Below are positions 43,708 to 53,596 of a stretch of DNA of 61,886 nt, one piece after another. The position numbers and the translations under genes were made by a program. The notes under the pieces were generated by a model that ran no database searches, was not told the DNA's origin, and was given only the letters and a program-made list of their open reading frames with translations. Source of the stretch: Algoriphagus sp. (GTDB taxonomy: Bacteria > Bacteroidota > Bacteroidia > Cytophagales > Cyclobacteriaceae); contig JAGXQZ010000055.1 in NCBI GenBank assembly GCA_018336015.1, forward strand, positions 1-61,886, in the 5' to 3' direction. Within the stretch, counting starts at the first letter, position 1. Each line of letters begins with the position of its first letter.

Positions 43708-45600
43708 ATGAGTGACAGACTGCATACCCTCAGCGGATACCTCTACGAATACCAAAAAAGCGTGGCCCAACCGGAAGAATTCTGGGCTAGAATTGCTGAT
43801 TCTTTTCATTGGAGAAAGCGATGGAACAAAGTGCTCAAGTGGAATTTTGAAGGTCCTGAGGTGAAATGGTTCGACGGTGCAACACTGAATATCACCGAGA
43901 ATATTTTTGAAAAGCAACTGTACACCATCGGTGACCGCCCTGCAATTATTTGGGAACCCAATGAGCCGGATGAGCCTACCCGAACCCTCACCTACCGACA
44001 GCTTTTTCATGAGGTTTGCAAATTTGCCAATGCGCTCAAAGCAAAAGGAATCGGAAAAGGTGATCGAGTGATCATCTACATGCCCATGGTACCCGAGGCA
44101 GCCATAGCCATGCTGGCTTGTGCCCGGATCGGGGCGATTCACTCGGTGGTCTTCGCTGGATTCTCCAGCACTTCTCTCGCTGATCGAATCAATGACTGCC
44201 AAGCCAAAGCCGTCCTAACTTCCGACGGAAACTATCGGGGAAATAAAAAAATCACCGTCAAAGGTGTGGTGGATGAAGCCTTGGAAAAATCTTCCGTAGA
44301 AACTGTAATCGTCTACAGACGAACAGGACAAGAAACCAATATGGTCTCTGGCAGGGACTATTGGTGGGATGAAGTTCTTGAAGGTCAGTCTGAGGAAAAT
44401 GCACCGGAAGAGATGGACAGCGAGGACATGCTTTTTATCCTTTACACCTCCGGGTCAACCGGCAAGCCAAAAGGCGTTGTCCACACTACTGGAGGATACA
44501 TGGTATACACAAAGTATTCCTTTGAAAACGTCTTTCAATATTCCCCGGGAGATGTGTATTGGTGTACAGCTGATATCGGCTGGATCACCGGCCACTCCTA
44601 CATAGTTTACGGTCCGCTCTTGGCCGGTGCCACCACGCTGATGTTTGAAGGTGTGCCAACCTACCCCAATCCCAGCCGATTCTGGCAGGTGATCGAAAAA
44701 CACAAAGTCAACGTATTCTACACCGCTCCTACCGCTATCCGAGCACTACAAGCATTTGGCACCGAACCAATAGAAGGTTACGACCTGAGCTCGCTGAAAG
44801 TACTTGGCTCAGTTGGCGAACCGATCAACGAAGAAGCTTGGCATTGGTACCACACCCATATCGGAAAAGGGCATTGCCCAATCGTGGATACGTGGTGGCA
44901 AACGGAAACGGGAGGCATCTTGGTCTCTCCTCTTGCGGGAATTACCCCGACCAAGCCTGCCTATGCTACCTTACCTTTGCCTGGAATCCAGCTTTGCATC
45001 GTAGATGCCGAAGGAAATGAACTCACGGGAAATTCTGTCGAAGGTAATCTTTGCATCAAATTCCCTTGGCCATCCATGATCCGAACAACTTATGGAGACC
45101 ATGAGCGATGTAAGCAGACGTACTTTTCCACATATAAAAACATGTATTTCACCGGTGATGGAGTAAAGCGTGACCACGACGGCTATTACCGAATTCTCGG
45201 CAGAGTAGATGATGTGATCAATGTATCCGGACACCGAATGGGCACAGCCGAAGTGGAAAACGCGATCAACGAACATCCAAAAGTGATCGAGTCCGCTGTG
45301 GTGGGCTATCCGCATGAGGTCAAAGGTCAAGGCATCTATGCCTATGTGATCTGCGACATGACCAACCGTACCGAGGACAACCTGATCAATGAAATCAAAG
45401 ACATGGTTTCCAAGATCATCGGCCCTATTGCCAAACCGGATAAAATCCAGATCGTTCCAGGACTTCCAAAGACACGCTCAGGTAAAATCATGCGTCGCAT
45501 CCTGAGAAAAGTAGCCGAGGGCAGTACCGACAGTATGGGTGACACCTCTACGCTACTCGATCCTGAGGTAGTGGAGAAAATTATTGAAGGGCGAAAATAA
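43708..45600 (+). CDS. acs: Acetyl-CoA synthetase (acetate--CoA ligase, AMP-forming)
   Basis: 630 residues. It makes acetyl-CoA from acetate, ATP and CoA. Seen are YTSGSTGKPKGVVHTTGGYM (ATP loop), ADIGWITGHSYIVYGPLLAG, DTWWQTETGG, the hinge with GRVDDVINVSGHRMGTAEVE, and the C-terminal Lys in KTRSGKIMRRILRK, the site acetylated in known Acs enzymes. It follows the symporter by 39 bp. Confidence 0.97.
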   Translation: MSDRLHTLSGYLYEYQKSVAQPEEFWARIADSFHWRKRWNKVLKWNFEGPEVKWFDGATLNITENIFEKQLYTIGDRPAIIWEPNEPDEPTRTLTYRQLFHEVCKFANALKAKGIGKGDRVIIYMPMVPEAAIAMLACARIGAIHSVVFAGFSSTSLADRINDCQAKAVLTSDGNYRGNKKITVKGVVDEALEKSSVETVIVYRRTGQETNMVSGRDYWWDEVLEGQSEENAPEEMDSEDMLFILYTSGSTGKPKGVVHTTGGYMVYTKYSFENVFQYSPGDVYWCTADIGWITGHSYIVYGPLLAGATTLMFEGVPTYPNPSRFWQVIEKHKVNVFYTAPTAIRALQAFGTEPIEGYDLSSLKVLGSVGEPINEEAWHWYHTHIGKGHCPIVDTWWQTETGGILVSPLAGITPTKPAYATLPLPGIQLCIVDAEGNELTGNSVEGNLCIKFPWPSMIRTTYGDHERCKQTYFSTYKNMYFTGDGVKRDHDGYYRILGRVDDVINVSGHRMGTAEVENAINEHPKVIESAVVGYPHEVKGQGIYAYVICDMTNRTEDNLINEIKDMVSKIIGPIAKPDKIQIVPGLPKTRSGKIMRRILRKVAEGSTDSMGDTSTLLDPEVVEKIIEGRK

Positions 45601-45604
45601 AGAT

Positions 45605-45860
45605 AGATTTTAGAGACAAGATGTTAGACGCAAGACACAAGACGTTAGGCCTTGAAAGCACTTCAGACTAAAGCTTTTCCAAAGTTCAAAACTTTGGAAA
45701 AGCTCAAACAACAAATTTCTGTTTTGCTCAAAAAGATTGAATGAAAAAGACAAAAGTGCTGAGTAAAAAATGGACATGACACTTTAATCTTGCATTTAAT
45801 TAATGTCTTTTGTCTTACTACTTATGTCTTGCTTCTTGCTACTAGCCTCTTGCATCTACC
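45605..45860. repeat. Intergenic stretch with AGACAAGA-type short-period repeats
   Basis: Both ends are built of short units: AGACAAGATGTTAGACGCAAG and kin on the left (about 45613-45646), and GTCTTTTGTCTTACTACTTATG-like units on the right (about 45805-45858), the right being roughly the inverse complement of the left. The perfect hairpin at 45672-45704 lies between. No gene was seen. Confidence 0.6.
45672..45704. promoter_or_regulatory. 15-bp perfect hairpin between acs and the DUF294 gene
   Basis: AGCTTTTCCAAAGTT pairs exactly with AACTTTGGAAAAGCT around CAA. No T-run follows on either strand, so it is not a classical terminator. It may protect RNA ends, act in processing between acs and the next gene, or be a protein site. 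Confidence 0.6.
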
Positions 45861-47804
45861 ATGAATGTCATTGTCAACCGGGTTGCCGAATTTCTGTATA
45901 GGTTTCCCCCTTTTTCTTTTCTGGAAAAAGAGGATCTGGTCAACGTAGCGCAACAGGTAGAGATTCAGTATTTGGAAAAAGGTGAAATACTTTTTACTCA
46001 AGGAGAACCGGCTCGGCCTAACTTTTTTGTCCTGAAAGAGGGAACCATTCATTTGGTGGAAAAGACCTCAACTAGCGAAGAGATCCGAGAAATCTGCGAC
46101 GAAGGCGATGTCTTTGGTGTCTTGGCCCTATTGGGGAAAAGGCCCTATTTGCTTACCTCCAAAATCATCGAAAACAGCTTAGTCTATGCGATTCCTGTAG
46201 CTGTTTTTGAAAAAGTTCTGGAGAAAAACAGTCAGGTAGCCTTGTTTTTTGCAGCAGGATTTGCTGCGGGGCAAGTGGTCGTCAGACAAGACCTCTCCCA
46301 AGGTCAAAAAGCCCGAAGCGAATTCAAAAAGCCAAGCGGAGACAATTCTCTTCTGATCTTTTCTGATCAGTCGGAGGTCAAGGTTTCTGAAAAAGTCTTG
46401 ACCTGTACACCGGAAACTCCGATTCAAGCTGCTGCAAAATTGATGGCGAATGCACAAGTAAGCAGTATCATCATCTCTGGTGAATCCGGATTTCCGGTGG
46501 GAATTCTTACGGACAAAGACCTTCGCAACCGCGTTTTGGCAGCAGGCATTGCGCCAACCTTACCGGTTGCTCAAGTAATGACCTCGCCGGTAATTACCTG
46601 CAGAAAATCAGACAACTTTTCCACCCTCTATCTGGCAATGATCCGTCATCGGCTGCACCATCTAGTGCTCACGGAGGACGGAACTTCCCAAAGCCCCATC
46701 TGTGGATTAATTTCCGATCACGACATTTTCCTTTCCATGGGCAACAGCCCGGCGGTATTGATCCATGCATTGATGAATACGCAGGATGTGGCCGAAATGA
46801 GGAAAATCAGAGACAGGGCCGAGCAAATGCTTCGTTATTACTTGGAAAATGAAGTTGCCATGGACTTTGTGGCATCTGTAATGACTGAGATCAACGATGT
46901 GATCATCAGTCAGGCCTTGGAGATCGGTAGGAAAAACCTGGCTTCAGCTTTTCCGGATATGGATGAGGTTCCCTTCTGCTTCCTTTCTCTTGGCAGCGAA
47001 GGACGAGAAGAACAGCTTTTACGAACTGACCTTGACAATGCCATTCTTTACCAAGATGTGCCCGAAGGACAATCCGAGACAGCCAAAGAGTATTTTCTAC
47101 GGCTTGGAGAGCAGGTGATCGAAGTGTTGCTCGCCTGTGGATTTGATGCCTGTCCAGCCAAAATGATGGCCAATAACCCGGAATGGGTTCAGCCACTTTC
47201 GGTCTGGAAAAATAATTTTAGCGACTGGATCATGCGGCCTACACCGGAAGCCTTACTAAAATCCTCCATCTTTTTTGATTTCCGACCAGTCAAAGGAAAC
47301 CCCTCACTTGCCGAGGAACTTACGCTTCACATCTATGAAGAAATCCGAAAAAAGAAGGCCTTTCTCAGCTTCATGGGCCAGAATGCCATGCAAAATCCGC
47401 CTCCATTGGGTTTCTTCAAAGACTTTATCGTGGAAAAGTCCGGAGAGCACAAGGATCGCTTTGACCTCAAAGGGCGAGCAATGCTTCCCTTGACTGACTT
47501 GGCCAGACTACTGATTCTGAGTCATGAAGTAGTCGGAATCAACAATACCTTCAAGCGCTTTGAAAAGCTCGCAGAGATTGAGCATACCTATACTGAACTT
47601 TTTCAACAGGCGGGAAAAGCCTACGAAATCCTGATGCGAATGAGGGCTTTGGAGGGGATCTCCAACGCAAACAACGGCCGATACCTAGATCCAAAATCGC
47701 TTGGAAAAATCCAGCGGCAACTGCTCAAAAACACCTTTACGCCTATCACAGAGCTACAGGAGATGATCCACATCCGATTTCAACTTGACTACTTTAGACG
47801 ATGA
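45861..47804 (+). CDS. Cyclic-nucleotide-binding/CBS/DUF294 nucleotidyltransferase-like regulator
   Basis: 647 residues. Order: cNMP-binding-like domain (about 15-135, FLEKEDLVNVAQQVEIQYLE, GDVFGVLALLG), a CBS pair (about 175-300, CTPETPIQAAAKLMANAQVS and GLISDHDIFL), then a GlnD-like nucleotidyltransferase core with GSEGREEQ at 378-385 and the DxD pair Asp390/Asp392, and a C-terminal DUF294 domain. These proteins resemble signal-driven nucleotidyl transferases; the target is unknown. Its place after symporter and acs is a recurring context and suggests a role in acetate use. It overlaps the exonuclease gene by 4 bp. Confidence 0.88.
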   Translation: MNVIVNRVAEFLYRFPPFSFLEKEDLVNVAQQVEIQYLEKGEILFTQGEPARPNFFVLKEGTIHLVEKTSTSEEIREICDEGDVFGVLALLGKRPYLLTSKIIENSLVYAIPVAVFEKVLEKNSQVALFFAAGFAAGQVVVRQDLSQGQKARSEFKKPSGDNSLLIFSDQSEVKVSEKVLTCTPETPIQAAAKLMANAQVSSIIISGESGFPVGILTDKDLRNRVLAAGIAPTLPVAQVMTSPVITCRKSDNFSTLYLAMIRHRLHHLVLTEDGTSQSPICGLISDHDIFLSMGNSPAVLIHALMNTQDVAEMRKIRDRAEQMLRYYLENEVAMDFVASVMTEINDVIISQALEIGRKNLASAFPDMDEVPFCFLSLGSEGREEQLLRTDLDNAILYQDVPEGQSETAKEYFLRLGEQVIEVLLACGFDACPAKMMANNPEWVQPLSVWKNNFSDWIMRPTPEALLKSSIFFDFRPVKGNPSLAEELTLHIYEEIRKKKAFLSFMGQNAMQNPPPLGFFKDFIVEKSGEHKDRFDLKGRAMLPLTDLARLLILSHEVVGINNTFKRFEKLAEIEHTYTELFQQAGKAYEILMRMRALEGISNANNGRYLDPKSLGKIQRQLLKNTFTPITELQEMIHIRFQLDYFRR

Positions 47805-48472
47805 GTTGGTGGGAATTTTGGAAAGCAGCGGCTCCCAAGACAGAATTTGTCCAAGCCTATCTGGATGCAACTACCGATCGCATCCTGGGAATCCGAAAAG
47901 TAGATCAGCTGAATTTCACCGTGTTGGACACGGAGACCAGTGGTTTGGATCCGGCAAAAGATTCCATCCTGTCTTTTGGAGGGGTGAAAATCACCCAATC
48001 CAAAATTTTGGTGAATCAGGCGGTGGAATGGTATCCAATAGCAACCGATTCAGGTAAAAAAACTGCTGCCATCCATGGATTGGTAACAGTCCCAAACACC
48101 CTGTCGAAAGAGGATTTTGCCAAGAATTTTCTAGACTACATCGGCAACAGCATCATTGTGGGACATCATATCGGATTTGATCTGGAGATTTTGAAAACCC
48201 TTTTGAAGCCCTTCGGGATCACCCAACTCAAAAATCCCGTGATCGACACCTACCATTTGGCTATCCGGCTGGAACAAGGGCCAATGCAGAACATGAGCAA
48301 CGTTAAACATGACGATTACAGCCTTGATGCGCTTTGCAGGCGCTACCAACTCAGTCCCGATGATCGGCATACCGCAGCAGGAGATGCTTTTTTGACCGCA
48401 CAACTTTTTTTGAAGCTGTTGGCAAAGGCCCAATCCAAAGGCATTACCACTTTTCAGAGTCTTCTTTCCTAA
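47801..48472 (+). CDS. DnaQ-like 3'-5' exonuclease
   Basis: 223 residues. DEDDh exonuclease: TVLDTETSGLDP (Asp43, Glu45), GHHIGFDLEIL with the third acid, and DDRHTAAGDAF with the catalytic His and last Asp. About 40 residues lie before the domain (MSWWEFWKAAAPKTEFVQAY). It is similar to PolIII epsilon but stands apart from replication genes and is translationally coupled to the DUF294 protein, so a role in nucleotide or RNA signalling is possible. Confidence 0.88.
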   Translation: MSWWEFWKAAAPKTEFVQAYLDATTDRILGIRKVDQLNFTVLDTETSGLDPAKDSILSFGGVKITQSKILVNQAVEWYPIATDSGKKTAAIHGLVTVPNTLSKEDFAKNFLDYIGNSIIVGHHIGFDLEILKTLLKPFGITQLKNPVIDTYHLAIRLEQGPMQNMSNVKHDDYSLDALCRRYQLSPDDRHTAAGDAFLTAQLFLKLLAKAQSKGITTFQSLLS

Positions 48473-49879
48473 TCACTTCCACAGGATATTAACCTGGCCT
48501 GTAGCCTTGATCCGAATGTCCATCCCGGTCGCTGTGGGATAAAATCCATCAGGAGACACATTCAAATTATCAAGTTGGAGATTTCCATAGGGGGTTTGCA
48601 AGGCAAGTCTTTCCTTAACCCCATCCAAACTCCCCTGAAGCACTTCTTGTAGCGAAAACCTTAATTTTTGATTGAGCTGATTGCTGATTTTGCCTCGCTT
48701 GAGTTGAGCACCGAGTTTGGCTTTGTTGCTGTCTGAGCTGAGGGCAAAGTCAACTTTTTCGAAAGCAAGGACACTTGAACTCGGATCAAAAACAGGTTTT
48801 CCTACCAAAAAAAACTCACCCGCAATCTGCTCACCATTTTCGGCGGTCGCCCTAAAGTCCATCAAGATCCCCAAACGATCCCCATATGCGCTACTTCTGA
48901 AATTGGAAGGCTGAAACAGGTACTTTTTATTAATCCGAATGACTTGTCCAGCAACCGCTTGCTGAATCATCTGGTCCAATTCCCCATAAGTCAGATGAAG
49001 TGGAATATTGATCTCCAGTCGGTTGGATGGATCTAGGTTGGGGGTGATTTTCGGTAACGGCAAAGGTCGTGAAGGAGCTGCCGATGCAGGATGGGTCTGC
49101 ACTTTGCCGGACATGCCTAGGTCGAAGTGAAACCCTTTGGAAGGAACGAGATACTCCCTGATTTTGACAGAATCCGGACGGATGGAAAAAGCCATTTTTT
49201 TCCCTTCCAAATCCACAGTCACCGGCCGCCCAACTTGATTCCAAATAGATTCGACCACAGGTTTGAGGTTGATCAGATCGGGTTTGGAGGTGAGATTTTG
49301 TCTGGCAAATTCACGGATTTCATTCCTCACCATCGAGCTCAGGTCAATCTCCATGCCCAAGGCTGAAAGTCCTATTTTACCCCCTAGATCCATCAATTCA
49401 AACTCGCTGATGCCTAGAGTCCAGTTGGGATTAAGCTGGGGATTGATCACCAAAACAGGAGATAGGGTCTGATCGAGGGGGATTTTTGACTGGAATAAGT
49501 TGCGTAGTCCACCGGGTTTGAGGCCGACTTCCCCACGGATTCTGATGGGAAGAGTTACCTGTAGCCGCTGACTGTCGAGCGGCGTGAGCTGAATCATTCC
49601 ATTTCTCACAAATCCAAGATCCCCTACAATTCCATTACCCAAGTCCATTCCCTTTTCATTGAAAAGGGTCGGAGGCACTACCTGATTGACAAGGTTGGTC
49701 AAGGTGGCCGAAGGGATTTCTACCGGCACATTCACATACGAAGAAGCAGCAGGCACCTGGGACAAAGGAAGGGAAGCCGTAGGATCCAGACTTTTACAGG
49801 AGAAAAAAAAGAAGAGAATGCCTGCACAAAGAGCTAGAAAATTGAAACTATTTTTAGGTAAGTTTTGTCTGAATTTCAT
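48473..49879 (-). CDS. DUF4403-family lipoprotein
   Basis: 468 residues. Lipoprotein signal with the lipobox before Cys29 (GILFFFFSCKSLDP). The mature protein is a run of beta-rich segments with the family-typical PVEIPSATLTNLVNQVVPP at the start, two similar halves (about 55-240 and 270-460) and no Cys after the lipid site. The fold resembles lipid-transfer tubes of the SMP/BPI type; function is not known. It is convergent with the exonuclease and divergent from ytxJ. Confidence 0.8.
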   Translation of the reverse strand: MKFRQNLPKNSFNFLALCAGILFFFFSCKSLDPTASLPLSQVPAASSYVNVPVEIPSATLTNLVNQVVPPTLFNEKGMDLGNGIVGDLGFVRNGMIQLTPLDSQRLQVTLPIRIRGEVGLKPGGLRNLFQSKIPLDQTLSPVLVINPQLNPNWTLGISEFELMDLGGKIGLSALGMEIDLSSMVRNEIREFARQNLTSKPDLINLKPVVESIWNQVGRPVTVDLEGKKMAFSIRPDSVKIREYLVPSKGFHFDLGMSGKVQTHPASAAPSRPLPLPKITPNLDPSNRLEINIPLHLTYGELDQMIQQAVAGQVIRINKKYLFQPSNFRSSAYGDRLGILMDFRATAENGEQIAGEFFLVGKPVFDPSSSVLAFEKVDFALSSDSNKAKLGAQLKRGKISNQLNQKLRFSLQEVLQGSLDGVKERLALQTPYGNLQLDNLNVSPDGFYPTATGMDIRIKATGQVNILWK

Positions 49880-49949
49880 AATTGAATTGGCCAGAAGGAA
49901 GCTATTTTCAATCCCAATCTGTGGCCCTCAAAAGTAAGGAAAAGTGTCT

Positions 49950-50285
49950 ATGAACTGGAATAAACTCACCACCTCTACACAGCTCGAAGAAATCAAGGCC
50001 TTGAGTCACTCCAAACCCGTTTTGATTTTCAAACACAGCTCAAGATGCTCCATCAGCAGTATGTCCCTTGACCGCTTACTTCGCAATTGGAAGGCGGAGG
50101 ACTCCGAAAAGGTAACTCCCTTTTTCCTAGACCTTATCTCCTACCGTTCGATCTCTGATCAAATTGAAGAAATTTTTAAGGTACCTCATGAGTCTCCACA
50201 GGTGCTTTTGATCAAAGAAGGCAAGGCAGTCTACGATGAAAGCCACTTTTCGATTTCCTATCCGGTGATCATGGAAAAGATTTAG
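49950..50285 (+). CDS. ytxJ: YtxJ-type bacillithiol-linked thioredoxin-fold protein
   Basis: 111 residues from ATG at 49950. A GTG at 49944 adds two residues. The active-site motif FKHSSRCSISSMSLDR has a single Cys, typical of monothiol bacilliredoxin-like YtxJ, and the C-terminus carries HESPQVLLIKEGKAVYDESH with a cis-Pro-like site. It should exchange thiols with bacillithiolated proteins. The YpdA-like reductase (23704) would fit the same system. Confidence 0.85.
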   Translation: MNWNKLTTSTQLEEIKALSHSKPVLIFKHSSRCSISSMSLDRLLRNWKAEDSEKVTPFFLDLISYRSISDQIEEIFKVPHESPQVLLIKEGKAVYDESHFSISYPVIMEKI

Positions 50286-50412
50286 CTTTTTTTAACTCCC
50301 AAAAGGAAAATAGACCACTTATCCTGCCGATTTCCCACTCTAATTTTTCATCAAAAGGCACTTAAACCTTTTTCTTTCATGATCAGTCAAAGAAGGTGAA
50401 CTTTGTCTCATT

Positions 50413-53325
50413 ATGAAAAAAATTTATTCAATTAGTATCCTGATTTTTAGCCTTTTGCTGAGTATTTCAGCTTTTGGCCAACGCCCTTCCGGTCCTCCAC
50501 AGGAAGAAAGGAAGTTTACCGGGAAGGTAATGGACGGCGTCACCAAAACTCCAATGATCGGAGCCAACGTCTTGGTGAAAACCGTTACGGATTCACTTTT
50601 AAGAGGTACCGTGACTGGAGCTGACGGGACTTTCGAAATCGCCCGGCCTTTTATTCCTCAAGTTAAATTGGAAATCACTTTCCTGGGGTATAAGACCATT
50701 TCCAAGATCCACAGCATGCGGGAGCCAATGGAACTCGGCGAGTTGATCCTTTTGGAAGACACCAAAGTCTTGGGTGAAGTCGTCATCGAAGGGGTAAACG
50801 TGGTCGGTGAGCAACGAGGCGATACTACCTCTTTCAATGCCAATGCATTTAAAACCCAAACTAACGCCCAAGCAGAAGATCTGATCCGAAAGATGCCGGG
50901 TATCACCATGCAAGGTGGTCAAATACAGGCACAAGGAGAAAACGTGCAGCGAATCCTCGTTGATGGGCGTGAGTTTTTTGGGAATGACCCAAATATTGCC
51001 CTCAGAAACCTTCCCGCTGACGCTATTGACAGGGTAGAAGTGCTCGATCAGCGATCCGATCAAAGCAGATTGACGGGTTTTGACGACGGTAACTACACCA
51101 AGACGATCAACATTATCCTCCGCTCTGACAAAAAGAATGGTTCCTTTGGCCGTGCCTATGGCGGCTATGGTACAGATGATCGCTATGCAGCAGGAGGAAG
51201 TATCAACATGTTCAAGGGTGATCAGCGATTCTCTATTTTAGGATTGTTCAATAACGTCAACCAGCAAAACTTCTCCAGCCAAGACCTTGCAGGTGTCACA
51301 GCCAATTCCTCCGCGGGAGGTGGTGGCATGCGTGGCGGTATGATGGGCGGCGGAGGCGGCGGACGTCCAGGAGGAGGCGGTGGCCAATGGGGCGGAGGAG
51401 GAAATAACAACTTCTTCGTGGGGAACCAAGGCGGTATCACCAGCACCAATGCACTTGGATTAAACTACTCCGACAAGTGGGGCAAAAAAGTGAACTTCAC
51501 AGGAAGCTACTTCTTCAACAATACCACCAACTCCCTACGCCAAATCACTAATCGAGAAACGGTAGTGAATGAAAGTCTGCGTCAGTTTTATCAGGAAAAT
51601 CTGATCAATACGGTAGAGAATAATAACCACCGGGCAAATGCGCGAATCGAGGCGGATCTCAATCCGAAAAACACGATCATCTTGACCCCTAACATTTCCT
51701 TCCAAAACAATAACACCTTTAGTGATCGGGATGCATTGACAAGAACTAGCGCAGGAGACTCACTTTCAGCCCTTCGCTCCATTTCCAATGCAGAGACCAT
51801 TGCATTCAACATCTCCAATAACCTGACTTATCGATACAAATTCGACAAAAAGGGCAGAACCCTTTCTTCCGAAATCTTCACGGCTTGGAATAAGAGAGAT
51901 CAGTTCTCCGACCTATTGGCAGCGAACAGAGACTACCGCAGAAATTTGATCGACACCACCGAGCAAGAAACGGATGCCTTGAACAATGGGTTCAACTACC
52001 GAATCAACACCACTTGGACCGAACCTATCACCGAAAAAGCCTTGGCAACCTTTGGCTATCAGGTAGGAAATAATAAAACCCGCGCAGATCAAAAGACCAG
52101 AGTTTTGAATCCGGAAAACCGATTTGAGCTGGATACTGCCTTGTCAAACGAATTTGACAACGTGTTCCTGACCCAACGTCTACGATCAGGATATGCCTAC
52201 AACAATCAGGCTTGGAGTGTCAATGTGAACCTCGATTATCAAAATGCCCGATTGGACAATCAGGCCTTTTTCCCTGAAGTGGGCGTATTCAAAAGAAGCT
52301 TCAATAACATTCTACCAAGCGCCAACTTGAACTATCGAAACCGAGAAACGGGCTTCAGCTGGAGAATGCGCTACGGCACCAATACCAATGAGCCATCTGT
52401 GACAGAACTTCAAAATGTGGTTAACAACCAAAATCCGCTCAATCTCCGTGTGGGTAATCCTTCGCTTGGACAGAGCTTTAACCACAACATCTTTGCAAAC
52501 ATCAGCAAGGTGAATCTGGAGAAATCAAGAACGCTCTTCATGTTTTTGAACTATAGTGCTACTCAAAATTACATCGGTAGCAGCACCTTCCTCACTACTC
52601 AAGATACCTTGATCAACAATGAGATTCTACTCAGACCGGGTGGACAGATCACAAAGCCGGTAAATTTGGATGGAAACTTTAGAGCAAGCTTCTTCATGAC
52701 CTATGGTGCTCCGATCAAGAAAATGAAAACCCAGTTTAACACCAACTCACGGGTGAGCTTCAACCGAATCCCGGGTTTGATCAATGGAGTAGCTAACCTC
52801 AACGATAACCTGACCTTGAGCCAAGGGCTGACCTTCAGCTCCAACATCAGCCAAAATGTGGACTTCTCCATCAACACCACCGGTTCATACAACATCGTGA
52901 ATTCTTCCCTGCAGCAGAATCTGGACAATAACTTCTACCAGCAGGAGTCGAACATTCGCCTATATTTCTCTTCACAGAATGGAAAGTTCTTCATGGGCAA
53001 CAACGTGGCGCACTCCCTCTACACCGGACTATCCGAAGGATTTAACCAGAGCTTCTGGCTTTGGAACATTGAAGGCGGTTTCCGATTTGCCAAAAACAAC
53101 AAGGCAGAGATCAAAGCCGTTGTATTTGACCTGCTCAACCAAAACAACAGCATCAGCCGAACCATCTCCGATGTGGCAGTGACGGACGTCTTTACCAACG
53201 TGCTGACCCGCTATGGCATGATCACCTTTACCTACATCATCGGCAACTTCAAGCAGCCTGCAGCCGAGCCGCAGCAGCCTTGGATGATGGGAAGACCTCC
53301 GGGAAGTGGAGGAAGAACTTGGTAA
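50413..53325 (+). CDS. Large TonB-dependent-receptor-like outer-membrane beta-barrel protein
   Basis: 970 residues. Signal peptide MKKIYSISILIFSLLLSISA, then a carboxypeptidase-regulatory-like domain (FTGKVMDGVTKTPMIGANVL and on), a plug domain (LIRKMPGITMQGGQIQAQG, LVDGREFFGNDPNIALRNLP), then a barrel of about 600 residues. A Gly-rich insert at about 302-333 (GGMMGGGGGGRPGGGGG) lies in the first barrel loops. The tail has MMGRPPGSGGRTW. The substrate is unknown. Its last codons plus terminator recur at 55373-55459. Confidence 0.9.
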   Translation: MKKIYSISILIFSLLLSISAFGQRPSGPPQEERKFTGKVMDGVTKTPMIGANVLVKTVTDSLLRGTVTGADGTFEIARPFIPQVKLEITFLGYKTISKIHSMREPMELGELILLEDTKVLGEVVIEGVNVVGEQRGDTTSFNANAFKTQTNAQAEDLIRKMPGITMQGGQIQAQGENVQRILVDGREFFGNDPNIALRNLPADAIDRVEVLDQRSDQSRLTGFDDGNYTKTINIILRSDKKNGSFGRAYGGYGTDDRYAAGGSINMFKGDQRFSILGLFNNVNQQNFSSQDLAGVTANSSAGGGGMRGGMMGGGGGGRPGGGGGQWGGGGNNNFFVGNQGGITSTNALGLNYSDKWGKKVNFTGSYFFNNTTNSLRQITNRETVVNESLRQFYQENLINTVENNNHRANARIEADLNPKNTIILTPNISFQNNNTFSDRDALTRTSAGDSLSALRSISNAETIAFNISNNLTYRYKFDKKGRTLSSEIFTAWNKRDQFSDLLAANRDYRRNLIDTTEQETDALNNGFNYRINTTWTEPITEKALATFGYQVGNNKTRADQKTRVLNPENRFELDTALSNEFDNVFLTQRLRSGYAYNNQAWSVNVNLDYQNARLDNQAFFPEVGVFKRSFNNILPSANLNYRNRETGFSWRMRYGTNTNEPSVTELQNVVNNQNPLNLRVGNPSLGQSFNHNIFANISKVNLEKSRTLFMFLNYSATQNYIGSSTFLTTQDTLINNEILLRPGGQITKPVNLDGNFRASFFMTYGAPIKKMKTQFNTNSRVSFNRIPGLINGVANLNDNLTLSQGLTFSSNISQNVDFSINTTGSYNIVNSSLQQNLDNNFYQQESNIRLYFSSQNGKFFMGNNVAHSLYTGLSEGFNQSFWLWNIEGGFRFAKNNKAEIKAVVFDLLNQNNSISRTISDVAVTDVFTNVLTRYGMITFTYIIGNFKQPAAEPQQPWMMGRPPGSGGRTW

Positions 53326-53392
53326 AAAAATTAGAAAGTTGAAGTCAGAAAACTAAAAAGCCGCTTGAAAGTAATTTTCAAGCGGCTTTTTT
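53306..53392 (+). repeat. Direct repeat copy 1: receptor 3' end plus terminator
   Basis: About 87 bp covering the last six receptor codons, stop, spacer and hairpin. The same sequence recurs at 55373-55459 with only about four differences, all near the gene end. Confidence 0.9.
53355..53392 (+). terminator. Terminator after the outer-membrane receptor gene
   Basis: AGCCGCTTGAAA and TTTCAAGCGGCT arms around a short loop with A-run before and T-run after, so it can work in both directions. The same stem occurs at 55421-55459 and 56937-56972. Confidence 0.9.
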
Positions 53393-53596
53393 GTAATCAT
53401 AAAAACTAACCTAATCTTTTATGAATTTACCCCGGATTTTGCATAAGGATTCGAAGTGACAGTTCAAAATGCAAGAAAATCAACTATTTGACTAATGAGC
53501 CATAGCATCGCTATGTTGAATGAGTTGAATGTAGCAAAGCGATTGATTTTGGATTATTTTAACCTAGGAAAAGGAATACTAATCCATATCCCGGTT
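53393..53596. other. Gene-free stretch right of the receptor terminator
   Basis: No gene seen. It holds a small CATAGC/GCTATG hairpin near 53503-53518. The right end joins the stop codon of the small peptide gene on the minus strand. Confidence 0.5.

Noticed and set aside
51222..51449. Pro-rich open frame on the minus strand
   Set aside because: It is the complement of the Gly-rich stretch of the outer-membrane receptor; the receptor frame has a clear signal peptide, plug and barrel.
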